From Acidobacteriota bacterium (GTDB taxonomy: Bacteria; Acidobacteriota; Terriglobia; Terriglobales; Acidobacteriaceae), in assembly GCA_021810175.1 (NCBI GenBank), contig JAJZJJ010000192.1, positions 1-6,177 on the forward strand: a stretch of DNA of 6,177 nt, read 5' to 3'. Each line of letters opens with the position of its first letter. Position 1 is the stretch's first letter. This document shows positions 1-6,049 of this stretch, in pieces. Made by a program: the position numbers and the translations under genes. Below the pieces are notes generated by a model that saw only the letters and a list, made by a program, of their open reading frames with translations, was not told the origin of the DNA and made no database searches.

Positions 1-3
1 AAA

Positions 4-31
4 CGGCGCAGAGAAATCCTCCCCTGCGCCG
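4..31 (-). terminator. Probable intrinsic terminator of icd
   Basis: A perfect 8-base inverted repeat (CGGCGCAG at 4-11, CTGCGCCG at 24-31) encloses a 12-base loop. It lies 24 bases beyond the icd stop codon. Read on the minus strand, the stem is followed by TTT at 3-1, where the window ends, so the full length of the T-run cannot be seen. Position, stem strength and the visible start of a T-tract fit a Rho-independent terminator. The long loop and the missing sequence keep this provisional. Confidence 0.6.
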
Positions 32-55
32 CTTCCGATCGTACTTCCCTGTTGA

Positions 56-1561
56 TTACTGACCCTGTCCCAGCGAATAACCAGGCTTTCCGTTAAACCG
101 GTACAGATGCTCCGTTTTGATGAACTCAATCCCCGAGTTCGCCAGCTTCAGCAGAAGATCTGCAACATCTTCATTCTTCCTGCCATCGGCCTCAAACCGG
201 CAGCGCCAGTGATCCGTGCACAGCGTCTCCTCGCGTCCGTTCGGCCACACCTTCACGCCGCGATTCGTAATCATCTTCAACTCAAACAGTGTGCCAGCTG
301 CCGCCTGCAGGCGTATCGCAAGCTCGTCCGGAGCAATGCCGTCCCAGTCCACGAACACATCCACACCCGCCAGCACCTTCTCTTCGCGTGCAAGGCTGCG
401 CACTTCAATCGCAATCGCGGCCGGCTCTTCTTCCGCTCCCGCGCTTACCGTCGGCTCGTCCACCGCAGTCAGCTTTTCCGGTCGGCACCCAAGCCGCTCG
501 ATCACAGCTTCGGTAAACCGCCGCGTTCCGGCGTGCTCCACCGTGTGCTGTCCGGCAATGTCACGCGTATGGATGCCGTCTTCGAGCGCGCTCAGCCAGG
601 CATTCATCACCTTCGCCGCAACCGCGCCGCGTCCCAGGTGACGCAGCATCTCTACACCGGCCAGCAACAGCCCGGAGGGGTTCGCCACATCCGCCGGCAA
701 ATCCGGAGCTGATCCGTGAATCGCCTCGAAGATCGCGCCACCCGATCCAATATTCACCGAGCCACCCAGCCCCACCGAGCCGGTCATCTGCGCTGCAATG
801 TCAGACAGAATGTCGCCGTACAGATTCGGCAGCAGCACCACATCGTAGTCCGAGGGCCGGTGCACAAAGTTCGCCATCCCGAAGTCTACAATCTGGCTCT
901 TCGCCTCAATCTCCGGATACTCCTGCGCAATCTCGTCAAACACCTTGTGAAACAGCCCGTCGGTCACCTTCATGATGTTGTCTTTCACCATGCAGGTCAC
1001 CTTCCGCCGTCCCTGCTTCCGCGCGTACTCAAACGCATAACGCGCAATCCGCTCCGACCCGCGCCGCGTAATCAGCTTCAGGCACTGCGCCACATCCTGC
1101 GTCTGCCGGTGCTCGATACCCGCGTACAGGTCTTCCTCGTTCTCGCGCACAATCACTACATCCATGTCAGGATGCTGCGTCTCCACCACCGGCTTGTACG
1201 TCCGGCAGGGCCGCACATTCGCATACAGGCCCAGCGTCTTCCGCATCGTCACGTTCAGTGACTTGTATCCGCCGCCCTGCGGCGTCGTAATCGGCGCCTT
1301 CAGCATCACCCGCGTCCGCGCAATCGAGTCCCAGGCCTCCTTCGGAATCCCCGAGGTATTCCCGCGCAGATAAACCTGCTCGCCCACCTCCACAAACTCC
1401 GCATCCAGATGCGCGCCCGCCGCGGTCAAAATCGAAAGCACCGCCGCCATAATCTCCGGCCCAATCCCATCCCCGGCCGCGACCGTGATCGGAATCGCCC
1501 GCGGCTTCTCAACGCTGCTAATCCCACTCTCATTTACAAAATCAAGGGTCTGCGAACTCAT
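56..1561 (-). CDS. icd: Isocitrate dehydrogenase, long form with C-terminal extension
   Basis: This cytoplasmic TCA-cycle enzyme (501 residues) oxidatively decarboxylates isocitrate to 2-oxoglutarate. The isocitrate/isopropylmalate dehydrogenase fold spans about residues 22-355. Visible family residues are the substrate-binding S101, N103, R107, R117 and R139, the catalytic-type Y146 and K193, the metal-binding D250 and D254 within NLYGDILSD (246-254), and HGSAP (282-286) in the cofactor pocket. Residues after about 365 form the extra C-terminal domain of the Thermus/Rickettsia-type enzymes; this extension makes isopropylmalate or tartrate dehydrogenase unlikely. The ATG at 1561 is supported by GGAGG nine bases upstream. 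HGSAP is followed by D287-L288, not the Lys-Tyr of E. coli NADP-IDH, so cofactor preference is open and may be NAD. The gene is divergent from the regulator at 1679, with a palindrome between them. Confidence 0.95.
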   Translation of the reverse strand: MSSQTLDFVNESGISSVEKPRAIPITVAAGDGIGPEIMAAVLSILTAAGAHLDAEFVEVGEQVYLRGNTSGIPKEAWDSIARTRVMLKAPITTPQGGGYKSLNVTMRKTLGLYANVRPCRTYKPVVETQHPDMDVVIVRENEEDLYAGIEHRQTQDVAQCLKLITRRGSERIARYAFEYARKQGRRKVTCMVKDNIMKVTDGLFHKVFDEIAQEYPEIEAKSQIVDFGMANFVHRPSDYDVVLLPNLYGDILSDIAAQMTGSVGLGGSVNIGSGGAIFEAIHGSAPDLPADVANPSGLLLAGVEMLRHLGRGAVAAKVMNAWLSALEDGIHTRDIAGQHTVEHAGTRRFTEAVIERLGCRPEKLTAVDEPTVSAGAEEEPAAIAIEVRSLAREEKVLAGVDVFVDWDGIAPDELAIRLQAAAGTLFELKMITNRGVKVWPNGREETLCTDHWRCRFEADGRKNEDVADLLLKLANSGIEFIKTEHLYRFNGKPGYSLGQGQ

Positions 1562-1570
1562 CGACTGTTT

Positions 1571-1575
1571 CCTCC
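1571..1575 (-). promoter_or_regulatory. Shine-Dalgarno of icd
   Basis: GGAGG on the minus strand lies nine bases before the icd ATG and fixes that start. The adjoining plus-strand bases 1576-1580 read AGGAG, eight bases before an alternative ATG at 1589 for the divergent regulator. Ribosome-binding-like sequences of opposite orientation therefore abut each other. Confidence 0.7.
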
Positions 1576-1608
1576 AGGAGCTAAACTGATGTCAATCACC
1601 GAATTCAA

Positions 1609-1632
1609 ATATACGACATATATTTCGTATAT
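1609..1632. promoter_or_regulatory. 24-base palindrome, candidate operator in the divergent icd/regulator promoter
   Basis: The arms ATATACGA (1609-1616) and TCGTATAT (1625-1632) are exact reverse complements. Inside the 8-base spacer the central six bases (1618-1623) also pair, so 11 of 12 positions are symmetric and only 1617/1624 breaks the dyad. It lies 47 bases from the icd start codon and 46 bases from the regulator start codon at 1679. It contains -10-like TATATT strings on both strands (1619-1624 plus; 1608-1613 minus). Length and symmetry fit a dimeric winged-helix operator. Binding by the adjacent regulator is inferred only from position. Confidence 0.5.
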
Positions 1633-1663
1633 AGAAAGTCGCGTTTCCTACATCGCATTTGAC

Positions 1664-1676
1664 GAGGTGAAACCTC
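1664..1676 (+). promoter_or_regulatory. Shine-Dalgarno of the regulator gene within a small hairpin
   Basis: GAGGT (1664-1668) is the likely ribosome-binding site for the ATG at 1679. It is exactly complementary to ACCTC (1672-1676), with a GAA loop between them. The 5-base stem would hide the binding site just before the start codon and could lower translation. It is short, so the effect may be slight. Confidence 0.4.
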
Positions 1677-1678
1677 CC

Positions 1679-2065
1679 ATGCCATCCCGCCCGCAGAATC
1701 CCGCCCGCAAATCCGCCACCCAGCCCCGCGCCCACGCACCTGCGGCTAATCCCCCGGCAGCTGCGCCGCAATCTTCCCAGCCCGTCCAGCAAAAAACCAC
1801 CTGGACATTCCTCACCAACCACTCGCACGTATTACTGCTCATCGCCCGTGATCCGGAAACCCGTATGCGGGACCTCGCCGACCGCGTTGGCATCACCGAG
1901 CGCGCCGTACAGCGCATCATCGACGAACTCCGCGAAGGCGGCTATCTCACCATCACCCGGCAGGGCCGCCGCAACCTCTACGAAGTCCGTGGCGAACCTC
2001 ATCTCCGCCACCCCGTCGAGGCCGCACGCACCGTTGGCGATCTCATCCGCATGGTCAACGGTTAA
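1679..2065 (+). CDS. Winged helix-turn-helix transcriptional regulator, MarR-like
   Basis: This is a predicted DNA-binding protein of 128 residues. Residues 1-39 are a Pro/Ala/Gln-rich, low-complexity and probably disordered tail. Residues 40-102 form a winged helix: TWTFLTNHSHVLLLIARDP (first helices), MRDLADRVGITERAVQRIIDEL (63-84, helix-turn-helix), then a wing GYLTITRQGRRNLYEV (88-103). A short segment LRHPVEAARTVGDLIRM (109-125) follows and may dimerise. No ligand domain or metal-binding cluster is visible. I chose the ATG at 1679 because GAGGTGA (1664-1670) precedes it. The frame is also open back to an ATG at 1589 with AGGAG eight bases upstream, which would add 30 residues and place the palindrome inside the gene. 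The divergent position next to icd suggests self-regulation and possibly control of icd, which is an inference. The exact subfamily is uncertain. Confidence 0.85.
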   Translation: MPSRPQNPARKSATQPRAHAPAANPPAAAPQSSQPVQQKTTWTFLTNHSHVLLLIARDPETRMRDLADRVGITERAVQRIIDELREGGYLTITRQGRRNLYEVRGEPHLRHPVEAARTVGDLIRMVNG

Positions 2066-2129
2066 GCAAAAAACAGCTTCGCCGCAATAAATCCAGCAGC
2101 AAGGGTCGTAGCAAATTGTCTTTAAATTT

Positions 2130-2206
<77 letters not shown>

Positions 2207-2259
2207 TTAAGGAAGAATGCCGCCCCGTAGCCTGAACCGGCCGCAGGGCCAACTGCTTG

Positions 2260-2268
2260 AGTATACCA
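2260..2268 (-). promoter_or_regulatory. Candidate extended -10 promoter for tRNA-Glu
   Basis: On the minus strand TGGTATACT is an extended -10 (TGn followed by TATACT, five of six matches to TATAAT). Transcription would start near 2253, about 47 bases before the mature tRNA 5' end. No good -35 is at normal spacing; TTGAAA at 2296-2291 is 25 bases away. The remaining 2207-2333 stretch has no gene I can support. Confidence 0.4.
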
Positions 2269-2333
2269 AAGGTGCCGCAGCATTCGGCGCTTTCAACTGC
2301 CTGCCGATAGCTCCAGCGCTAGCCGCGGACCCT

Positions 2334-2615
2334 TCAGTGGTCGATGCCCAGCTTCTTTACTTCGTCCGTGTAGTACTTCCGGTAAAGAATGTCCCACTCC
2401 TGGCTGCCTTCGAGGATGATCTTCCGCTGCGACTCAATCTTCCGCCGCGCCGCCTCGTCAATCTTCATCTCTTCCAGAAGATCGTGTTCCATGGCCTTGC
2501 GTGCTTCCTGGCGAATCGTATTCCGGTCTTCCAGAAACTCAACCTCATCGATCTCTGCCAGCATATCGGCCACCGTGTGGGCCAGCTTGTTCAACTTGTC
2601 CCGGCTGATTCTCAC
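2334..2615 (-). CDS. DUF507 family protein, second of a tandem pair
   Basis: This small, helical and highly charged cytoplasmic protein (93 residues) has no signal peptide or membrane segment. It is recognised as DUF507 by the N-terminal RISRDKLNKLAHTVADML and the Glu/Lys-rich helices with a C-terminal WDILYRKYYTDEVKKLG; length is normal for the family, whose function is unknown to me. It starts with GTG at 2615, and this codon overlaps the TGA stop of the upstream paralogue (GTGA, four bases shared), a classic sign of translational coupling. AAGG lies seven bases before the start. It resembles its neighbour at 2612-2890 in the SRD and LA positions of the first helix, which points to an ancient duplication. 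The tRNA-Glu gene lies downstream on the same strand, with its own promoter-like sequence. Confidence 0.88.
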   Translation of the reverse strand: MRISRDKLNKLAHTVADMLAEIDEVEFLEDRNTIRQEARKAMEHDLLEEMKIDEAARRKIESQRKIILEGSQEWDILYRKYYTDEVKKLGIDH

Positions 2616-2890
2616 AGTACCGCCTTGTATTTCCGGGCGAGTTCCATCTTCACCTTCTTGAACATCTCCGGGTAGCTCGCGCCCGTGCGGCGCATCTCCT
2701 CCTGGTAGGCCTCCAGAATCACCCGCACCTCTTCGTTGATGCGGTCCTCCAGAGACAGCTCTTCCAGCAGGGCCTTGTAGACCCGCTCCTCCACCATCTT
2801 CACCTTATCGGTGCGGATCATCTTCGCTTCAATCAGGTGCTTAACGGTGCGGCGGGCCAGATAATCGACGTAATCGCGCGAAAAAATCAT
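2612..2890 (-). CDS. DUF507 family protein, first of a tandem pair
   Basis: This small charged helical protein has 92 residues. The N-terminal IFSRDYVDYLARRTVKHLIEAKMI and the C-terminal YPEMFKKVKMELARKYKAVL fit DUF507 (family knowledge; function unknown). No catalytic motif, metal cluster, signal peptide or membrane helix is visible. The ATG at 2890 is the only reasonable start in the divergent gap; the preceding Shine-Dalgarno is weak (GAGAT-like) and the predicted leader is very short. Its TGA stop overlaps the GTG of the next DUF507 gene, so the two products are probably made together and may form a heterodimer, which is an inference. It is divergent from the operon that carries the acidic protein and recJ. 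Confidence 0.88.
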   Translation of the reverse strand: MIFSRDYVDYLARRTVKHLIEAKMIRTDKVKMVEERVYKALLEELSLEDRINEEVRVILEAYQEEMRRTGASYPEMFKKVKMELARKYKAVL

Positions 2891-2904
2891 CTATCTCGTT
2901 TCAA

Positions 2905-2913
2905 AATATAGCA
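2905..2913 (-). promoter_or_regulatory. Candidate extended -10 promoter of the DUF507 pair
   Basis: The minus strand reads TGCTATATT, an extended -10 (TGn plus TATATT, five of six matches). Transcription would start near 2898, leaving a leader of only about seven bases before the ATG at 2890. This fits the absence of a strong ribosome-binding site. No -35 match is seen at 17-base spacing. Confidence 0.35.
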
Positions 2914-2920
2914 CATGGCC

Positions 2921-2978
2921 GCGAGCGCCTCCCTTTGGCGCCTCGCTGGACACCCTCAAACAGCACTTGCGGGGTCCA
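2921..2978. other. Two abutting bulged hairpins in the divergent DUF507/recJ-operon gap
   Basis: Hairpin one pairs GCGAG-CGCC (2921-2929) with GGCG-c-CTCGC (2937-2946), nine base pairs with one bulged C and a 7-base loop. Hairpin two starts at the next base: TGGAC-a-CCC (2947-2955) pairs with GGGGTCCA (2971-2978), eight pairs with one bulged A and a 15-base loop. Neither has a T-tract on either strand, so they are not simple terminators. They could be a structured leader for the plus-strand operon or a protein-binding region. In GC-rich DNA, chance pairing is also possible. Confidence 0.35.
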
Positions 2979-3008
2979 CCATCCGTTCTGCGACAATGGG
3001 GAAGCCAT

Positions 3009-3482
3009 ATGAACTCCAATAGTTTGTTGAATCTCAAAGACGATATGATCGCCTACATCGCGGGACACGGTATGCGCCGCATCCCTGCCTTCATCGGCGA
3101 TGACCTTCCTTCCATCCTCTGGGAAGACGAAAATAATCCTGACAGCTGGAAGGAATTCGTGGAAACCGCCAAAGCCGCCGGCGCCGCCTTCCTCACCATG
3201 TCTGAGATGACGCTCGAAGCCCAGGATATCCACCTCCTGATCGATCAGCTCCAGGAACTCCACATTCCAGACGACGACAGCAGCGAACTCGAACACGCCC
3301 AGGCCCTCATGGCCCATGCCGGCAAAATCGGTTTCCTCCAGCTCGGCTTCGCCCATCAGGGCGTCCTGTTCGTCCATGAAACCTCCACCGACTGGTACGA
3401 ACATTACCAGGAGATCCTGGAAAGCCTCGACGATCTGAGCGATATCGTCTTCGATCAAGGAGACGACGACAGCCTGCTGTGA
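3009..3482 (+). CDS. Unrecognised highly acidic protein coupled to recJ
   Basis: I do not recognise this 157-residue protein. It has 32 Asp/Glu against 6 Lys/Arg, plus eight His, giving a strong net negative charge. Acidic clusters lie at residues 31-45, 83-95 and 138-154, and the C-terminus is GDDDSLL. There is no signal peptide or membrane helix, so it should be cytosolic. A hydrophobic stretch KIGFLQLGFAHQGVLFVHE (106-124) suggests a folded alpha/beta core. The ATG at 3009 is preceded by GGGGAAG; an in-frame TTG at 2967 lacks such support. Its TGA overlaps the GTG of recJ by four bases, so the two are almost certainly co-translated. A role with RecJ (partner, regulator or DNA-like decoy) is possible but is inference from position and charge. 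Codon use matches its neighbours. Confidence 0.82.
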   Translation: MNSNSLLNLKDDMIAYIAGHGMRRIPAFIGDDLPSILWEDENNPDSWKEFVETAKAAGAAFLTMSEMTLEAQDIHLLIDQLQELHIPDDDSSELEHAQALMAHAGKIGFLQLGFAHQGVLFVHETSTDWYEHYQEILESLDDLSDIVFDQGDDDSLL

Positions 3483-5254
3483 CGCCATCCGATGCTCTGC
3501 CCGCTCCGGCACGCAGCAACCGGCCCCGCCGCTGGCTGCTCCCCCAGACTGATTCCGCCCAGGCCGCATCACTCGCTCATGAAGCGCGCCTGCCCCTGCT
3601 CATCGCAGAACTGCTCCTCGCCCGCGGCGTCAGCAGCGCTGCCCAGGCCGCATCCTTCTTCGCACCCAGCCTCGACCACCTGCTCGACCCATATTCCATG
3701 CTTGGCATGGCCCAGGCCGTCGAACGCATCGAGCAGGCCATCGCCCTCGGGGAAACCATCCTCATCTATGGCGACTACGATGTCGACGGCACCACCGCAA
3801 CCGTCCTCCTGAAAACCGCCGTCGAACGCCTCGGCGGTACCGTCCGTTTTCACGTCCCCCACCGTCTCCGCGAAGGCTACGGCATGCAGAGCGAAATTCT
3901 TGCCTCTGCCGCAGCCGAGGGCGTCCGCCTCGTCATCAGCGTCGATACCGGCATCCGGGCCTTCGCAGCCGCTGATGCGGCGGCAGAACTCGGCCTCGAC
4001 CTCATAGTTACCGACCACCATTTGCCTGAAGCCGCGCAGGACTTGCCTCGCGCCTTGGCCGTGCTTAATCCCAACCAGCCCGGCTGCCCCTACGCCTGTA
4101 AATTCCTCTGCGGAGCAGGCGTCGCCTTCAAGCTTTCGCAGGCACTGCTCGAAAAACGCGATCCCGAACGCGCCCGAACAAAAATTCTGCCCTCATTCCT
4201 CAAAATGCTGGCCATTGCCACCGTAGCGGATGCAGTACCCCTCCTCGGCGAAAACCGCACCATCGTCTCCATCGGACTGGAGGAACTCCGTCGCCCTGTC
4301 GGGTCCGGCCTGCGCGCACTCATGCAGGAAGCCCAGCTCGACCCCGCCCGCCGCTCCCTCACCGCCACTGACGTCGCCTTCCGCCTCGCACCCCGCATCA
4401 ACGCAGCCGGCCGTATGGACATCGCCTCGGAGGTCATCGAGTTATTCACCACTCGCGACGTTGCGCGCGCGAAAGAACTTGCCGCCCGCCTTGAGAAGCT
4501 CAATTCCGAACGCCGCGAAACGGAAGCTGCCATCCTCGCCGATGTTGCCACCCGCCTTGTTGCCCCTGAATTCGCCGCCGCTCGCTGCATTGTCATGGAC
4601 GGCGATGGCTGGCATCGCGGCGTCATCGGCATTATCGCCTCCCGCATCGTCGACCTCACCGGCAAGCCGGCCGTAGTCATCTCGCGCGAAAACGGCGAGG
4701 CTCACGGCTCTGGCCGCTCCATCGACGGTTATCATCTTCTCGATGCTATCGAGAGCTGTGCCGGCCTCTTCACCCGCTTCGGCGGACACGCCCACGCCGT
4801 CGGCTTTTCCCTGCCTTCCGATCGCGTCCCCGAGCTGCGCGCCCATCTCGTCGATCACGCGCGCTCTCGCATCGCCGATGAAGATCTGGGAGGCCCTCTC
4901 ACCTGTCATGCCGAACTGCCTCTCGATCACATCACACCCGCGCTCTTTTCCTGGTTGCGCCGTCTTGAGCCCTTCGGCATGGGCAATGAAGAACCCGTCT
5001 TCGTCGCCCGCAATGTCCGTCTCGCCGGCCCCGTCCGCACCCTCAAAGAAAAGCATGTCCGCCTCAACCTTGCCCAGGGTCCGCGCGGCACACAATACAA
5101 GGCCCTGGGATGGAACTGGGCGGAGCGCGTCGCAGCACTAGACCTGCACCAGGACCAGCCCCTGCACATCGCCTACCGCCTCCGCGAAAATGAACACCCC
5201 GAGTACGGCGGCCTCGAACTGGAAATCGCCGACCTGCAAAAATCGGCACCCTGA
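3479..5254 (+). CDS. recJ: Single-stranded-DNA-specific exonuclease RecJ
   Basis: RecJ (591 residues) degrades single-stranded DNA 5' to 3' in recombinational repair (RecF pathway), mismatch repair and base-excision repair, using Mn/Mg. All DHH-family motifs are present: YGDYDVDG (97-104), the aspartate in SVDTG (D156), DHH (179-181), CGAGVAFK (211-218) and D251 in ATVADAVPL. The DHHA1 part shows WHRGVIGIIASRI (378-390) and GGHAHAVGF (435-443). An OB-like DNA-binding domain follows from about 470 to the end. Length is normal. The RRWLLPQTDSAQAASLA segment at residues 17-33 matches the usual RecJ N-terminus, so the GTG start at 3479 adds only a short tail. This GTG overlaps the stop of the upstream acidic gene; AAGGAGA at 3457-3463 lies 15 bases before it, rather far, so translational coupling is likely. 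bshB1 converges on its 3' end with a 24-base gap. Confidence 0.96.
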   Translation: MTPSDALPAPARSNRPRRWLLPQTDSAQAASLAHEARLPLLIAELLLARGVSSAAQAASFFAPSLDHLLDPYSMLGMAQAVERIEQAIALGETILIYGDYDVDGTTATVLLKTAVERLGGTVRFHVPHRLREGYGMQSEILASAAAEGVRLVISVDTGIRAFAAADAAAELGLDLIVTDHHLPEAAQDLPRALAVLNPNQPGCPYACKFLCGAGVAFKLSQALLEKRDPERARTKILPSFLKMLAIATVADAVPLLGENRTIVSIGLEELRRPVGSGLRALMQEAQLDPARRSLTATDVAFRLAPRINAAGRMDIASEVIELFTTRDVARAKELAARLEKLNSERRETEAAILADVATRLVAPEFAAARCIVMDGDGWHRGVIGIIASRIVDLTGKPAVVISRENGEAHGSGRSIDGYHLLDAIESCAGLFTRFGGHAHAVGFSLPSDRVPELRAHLVDHARSRIADEDLGGPLTCHAELPLDHITPALFSWLRRLEPFGMGNEEPVFVARNVRLAGPVRTLKEKHVRLNLAQGPRGTQYKALGWNWAERVAALDLHQDQPLHIAYRLRENEHPEYGGLELEIADLQKSAP

Positions 5255-5278
5255 TCGCAAAGGGTCTTCTCAGGCTCC

Positions 5279-6001
5279 TTAAATCGACGCCACGCCCAGC
5301 ATCGCTATATCATCCACCAGCCCGACTTCCTTCTGCACAAATGGCTCCGCGTAGCGCACGCCTGCCAGCAGCCCATAATGCCGCGCCGTCGCAAACGTCC
5401 GCTCGCGAATCTCCTCCTCCGGCACAAACAGCCCGCTGCCCTGCGCCTGGTTCGCATATTGCGAGGCATAAGCCATCAGCGCCCTATGTCGGTCCTCGAT
5501 ATGCGCCGTAATATCCACCACAAAGCTCGGCCGCACGTCGGCGTAGAGACTCGCATACAGGATCTTAAATGGCCGATGCGGCGGCAATCCCGTATCTACC
5601 TTCGTCAATCCGGCCAGAAAACACGCCTCATAACCCAGCGTTGCCGTCGTGTAGTGATCCGGATGCCGGCCCGTCCAATATGGTAGAACCACCACCCGCG
5701 GCCGCACCCTCCGGAGCACTTCCACTATCTTCAGCCGGTTCTCATAGCTGTTCTCCACGCGCCCATCCGGAATATCCAGAGCCTCCCGCCAGCTCACACC
5801 CAGAATCGCCGCCGCCGCCTTTGCCTCTGCCTCGCGCTCGGCGGCAGAACCCCGCGTGCCAGCCTCACCTTGCGTCATATCCAGAATCGCCGTGCGATAT
5901 CCCAGCGCCTTCATCCTCAGCAGAGTGCCGCCGCAGGTCTGTTCCACATCGTCCCTGTGCGCTGCCATCGCCAGCACTTCAGCCATCGCCTCCACAGTCA
6001 T
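5279..6001 (-). CDS. bshB1: Bacillithiol biosynthesis deacetylase BshB1 (PIG-L/LmbE family)
   Basis: This zinc-dependent deacetylase (240 residues) removes the acetyl group from N-acetylglucosaminyl-malate in bacillithiol synthesis, in the cytosol. Seen in order: AHRDDVE (14-20), GGTLLRMKALGY (24-35), DMTQGEAGTRG (41-51), PDGRVENSYENRLKIVEVLRRVRP (78-101), the second metal motif RHPDH (112-116), PHRPFKILYA (141-150), FVVDIT (160-165), MAYASQY (176-182) and GVRYAEPF (214-221). By family alignment from memory, H15, D18 and H116 should bind zinc and D17 should be the base. The usual AHPDD is AHRDD here, with AGG coding Arg16. The tail fits BshB1 better than generic LmbE proteins such as MshB. 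The ATG at 6001 has GAGGGG six bases upstream. No bshA or bshC is in the window. A terminator-like hairpin stands 22 bases upstream of the start. Confidence 0.9.
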   Translation of the reverse strand: MTVEAMAEVLAMAAHRDDVEQTCGGTLLRMKALGYRTAILDMTQGEAGTRGSAAEREAEAKAAAAILGVSWREALDIPDGRVENSYENRLKIVEVLRRVRPRVVVLPYWTGRHPDHYTTATLGYEACFLAGLTKVDTGLPPHRPFKILYASLYADVRPSFVVDITAHIEDRHRALMAYASQYANQAQGSGLFVPEEEIRERTFATARHYGLLAGVRYAEPFVQKEVGLVDDIAMLGVASI

Positions 6002-6023
6002 CTGTCACCCCTCAAAAGCGAAA

Positions 6024-6049
6024 GGCACGGCGTCGCTTCCCGCCGTGCC
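6024..6049 (-). terminator. Intrinsic terminator-like hairpin between the right-edge gene and bshB1
   Basis: A perfect 9-base GC-rich stem (GGCACGGCG at 6024-6032, CGCCGTGCC at 6041-6049) has an 8-base loop. On the minus strand it is followed by TTTCGCTTTT, a U-rich tract, and it lies 21 bases beyond the stop of the right-edge gene. Next to it, GGTTT (6051-6055) and AAACC (6059-6063) can form a smaller stem. It probably ends the upstream transcript. Its nearness to the bshB1 start also makes it a possible attenuator. Confidence 0.75.

Noticed and set aside
107..1373. Several long open frames on the plus strand opposite icd
   Set aside because: They are antisense to a clearly conserved enzyme, rich in Arg/His/Pro/Ser, and show no family signature. 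GC-rich codon bias produces such shadow frames.
1590..1595. TTGACA on the minus strand as a -35 for icd
   Set aside because: A -10 at normal spacing would fall on the icd ribosome-binding site, leaving no usable leader; no -10 match is there.
2066..2129. Possible terminator for the regulator gene or the tRNA (A-run at 2069-2074, T-rich end near 2121-2130)
   Set aside because: No stem of useful length adjoins either run on the right side, so I could not support a terminator.
2217..2675. Open plus-strand frame of 152 codons spanning the tRNA upstream region and the second DUF507 gene
   Set aside because: Most of it is antisense to DUF507. The product has no recognisable motif, and it starts without clear ribosome-binding support.
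2901..3572. Open minus-strand frame of 223 codons opposite the acidic protein
   Set aside because: The plus frame has a supported start, a GTGA overlap with recJ and coherent protein composition; the minus frame is Gly/Val-rich shadow.
4090..5095. Long minus-strand frames opposite recJ
   Set aside because: recJ motifs are intact throughout in the plus frame. The antisense products are Ser/Arg- or Gly/Ala-rich with no domain.
5248..5265. Small inverted repeat ACCCT/AGGGT at the convergent recJ and bshB1 ends
   Set aside because: Only five base pairs with an 8-base loop, overlapping the recJ stop, and only a weak T-rich stretch after it; too weak to call a terminator.
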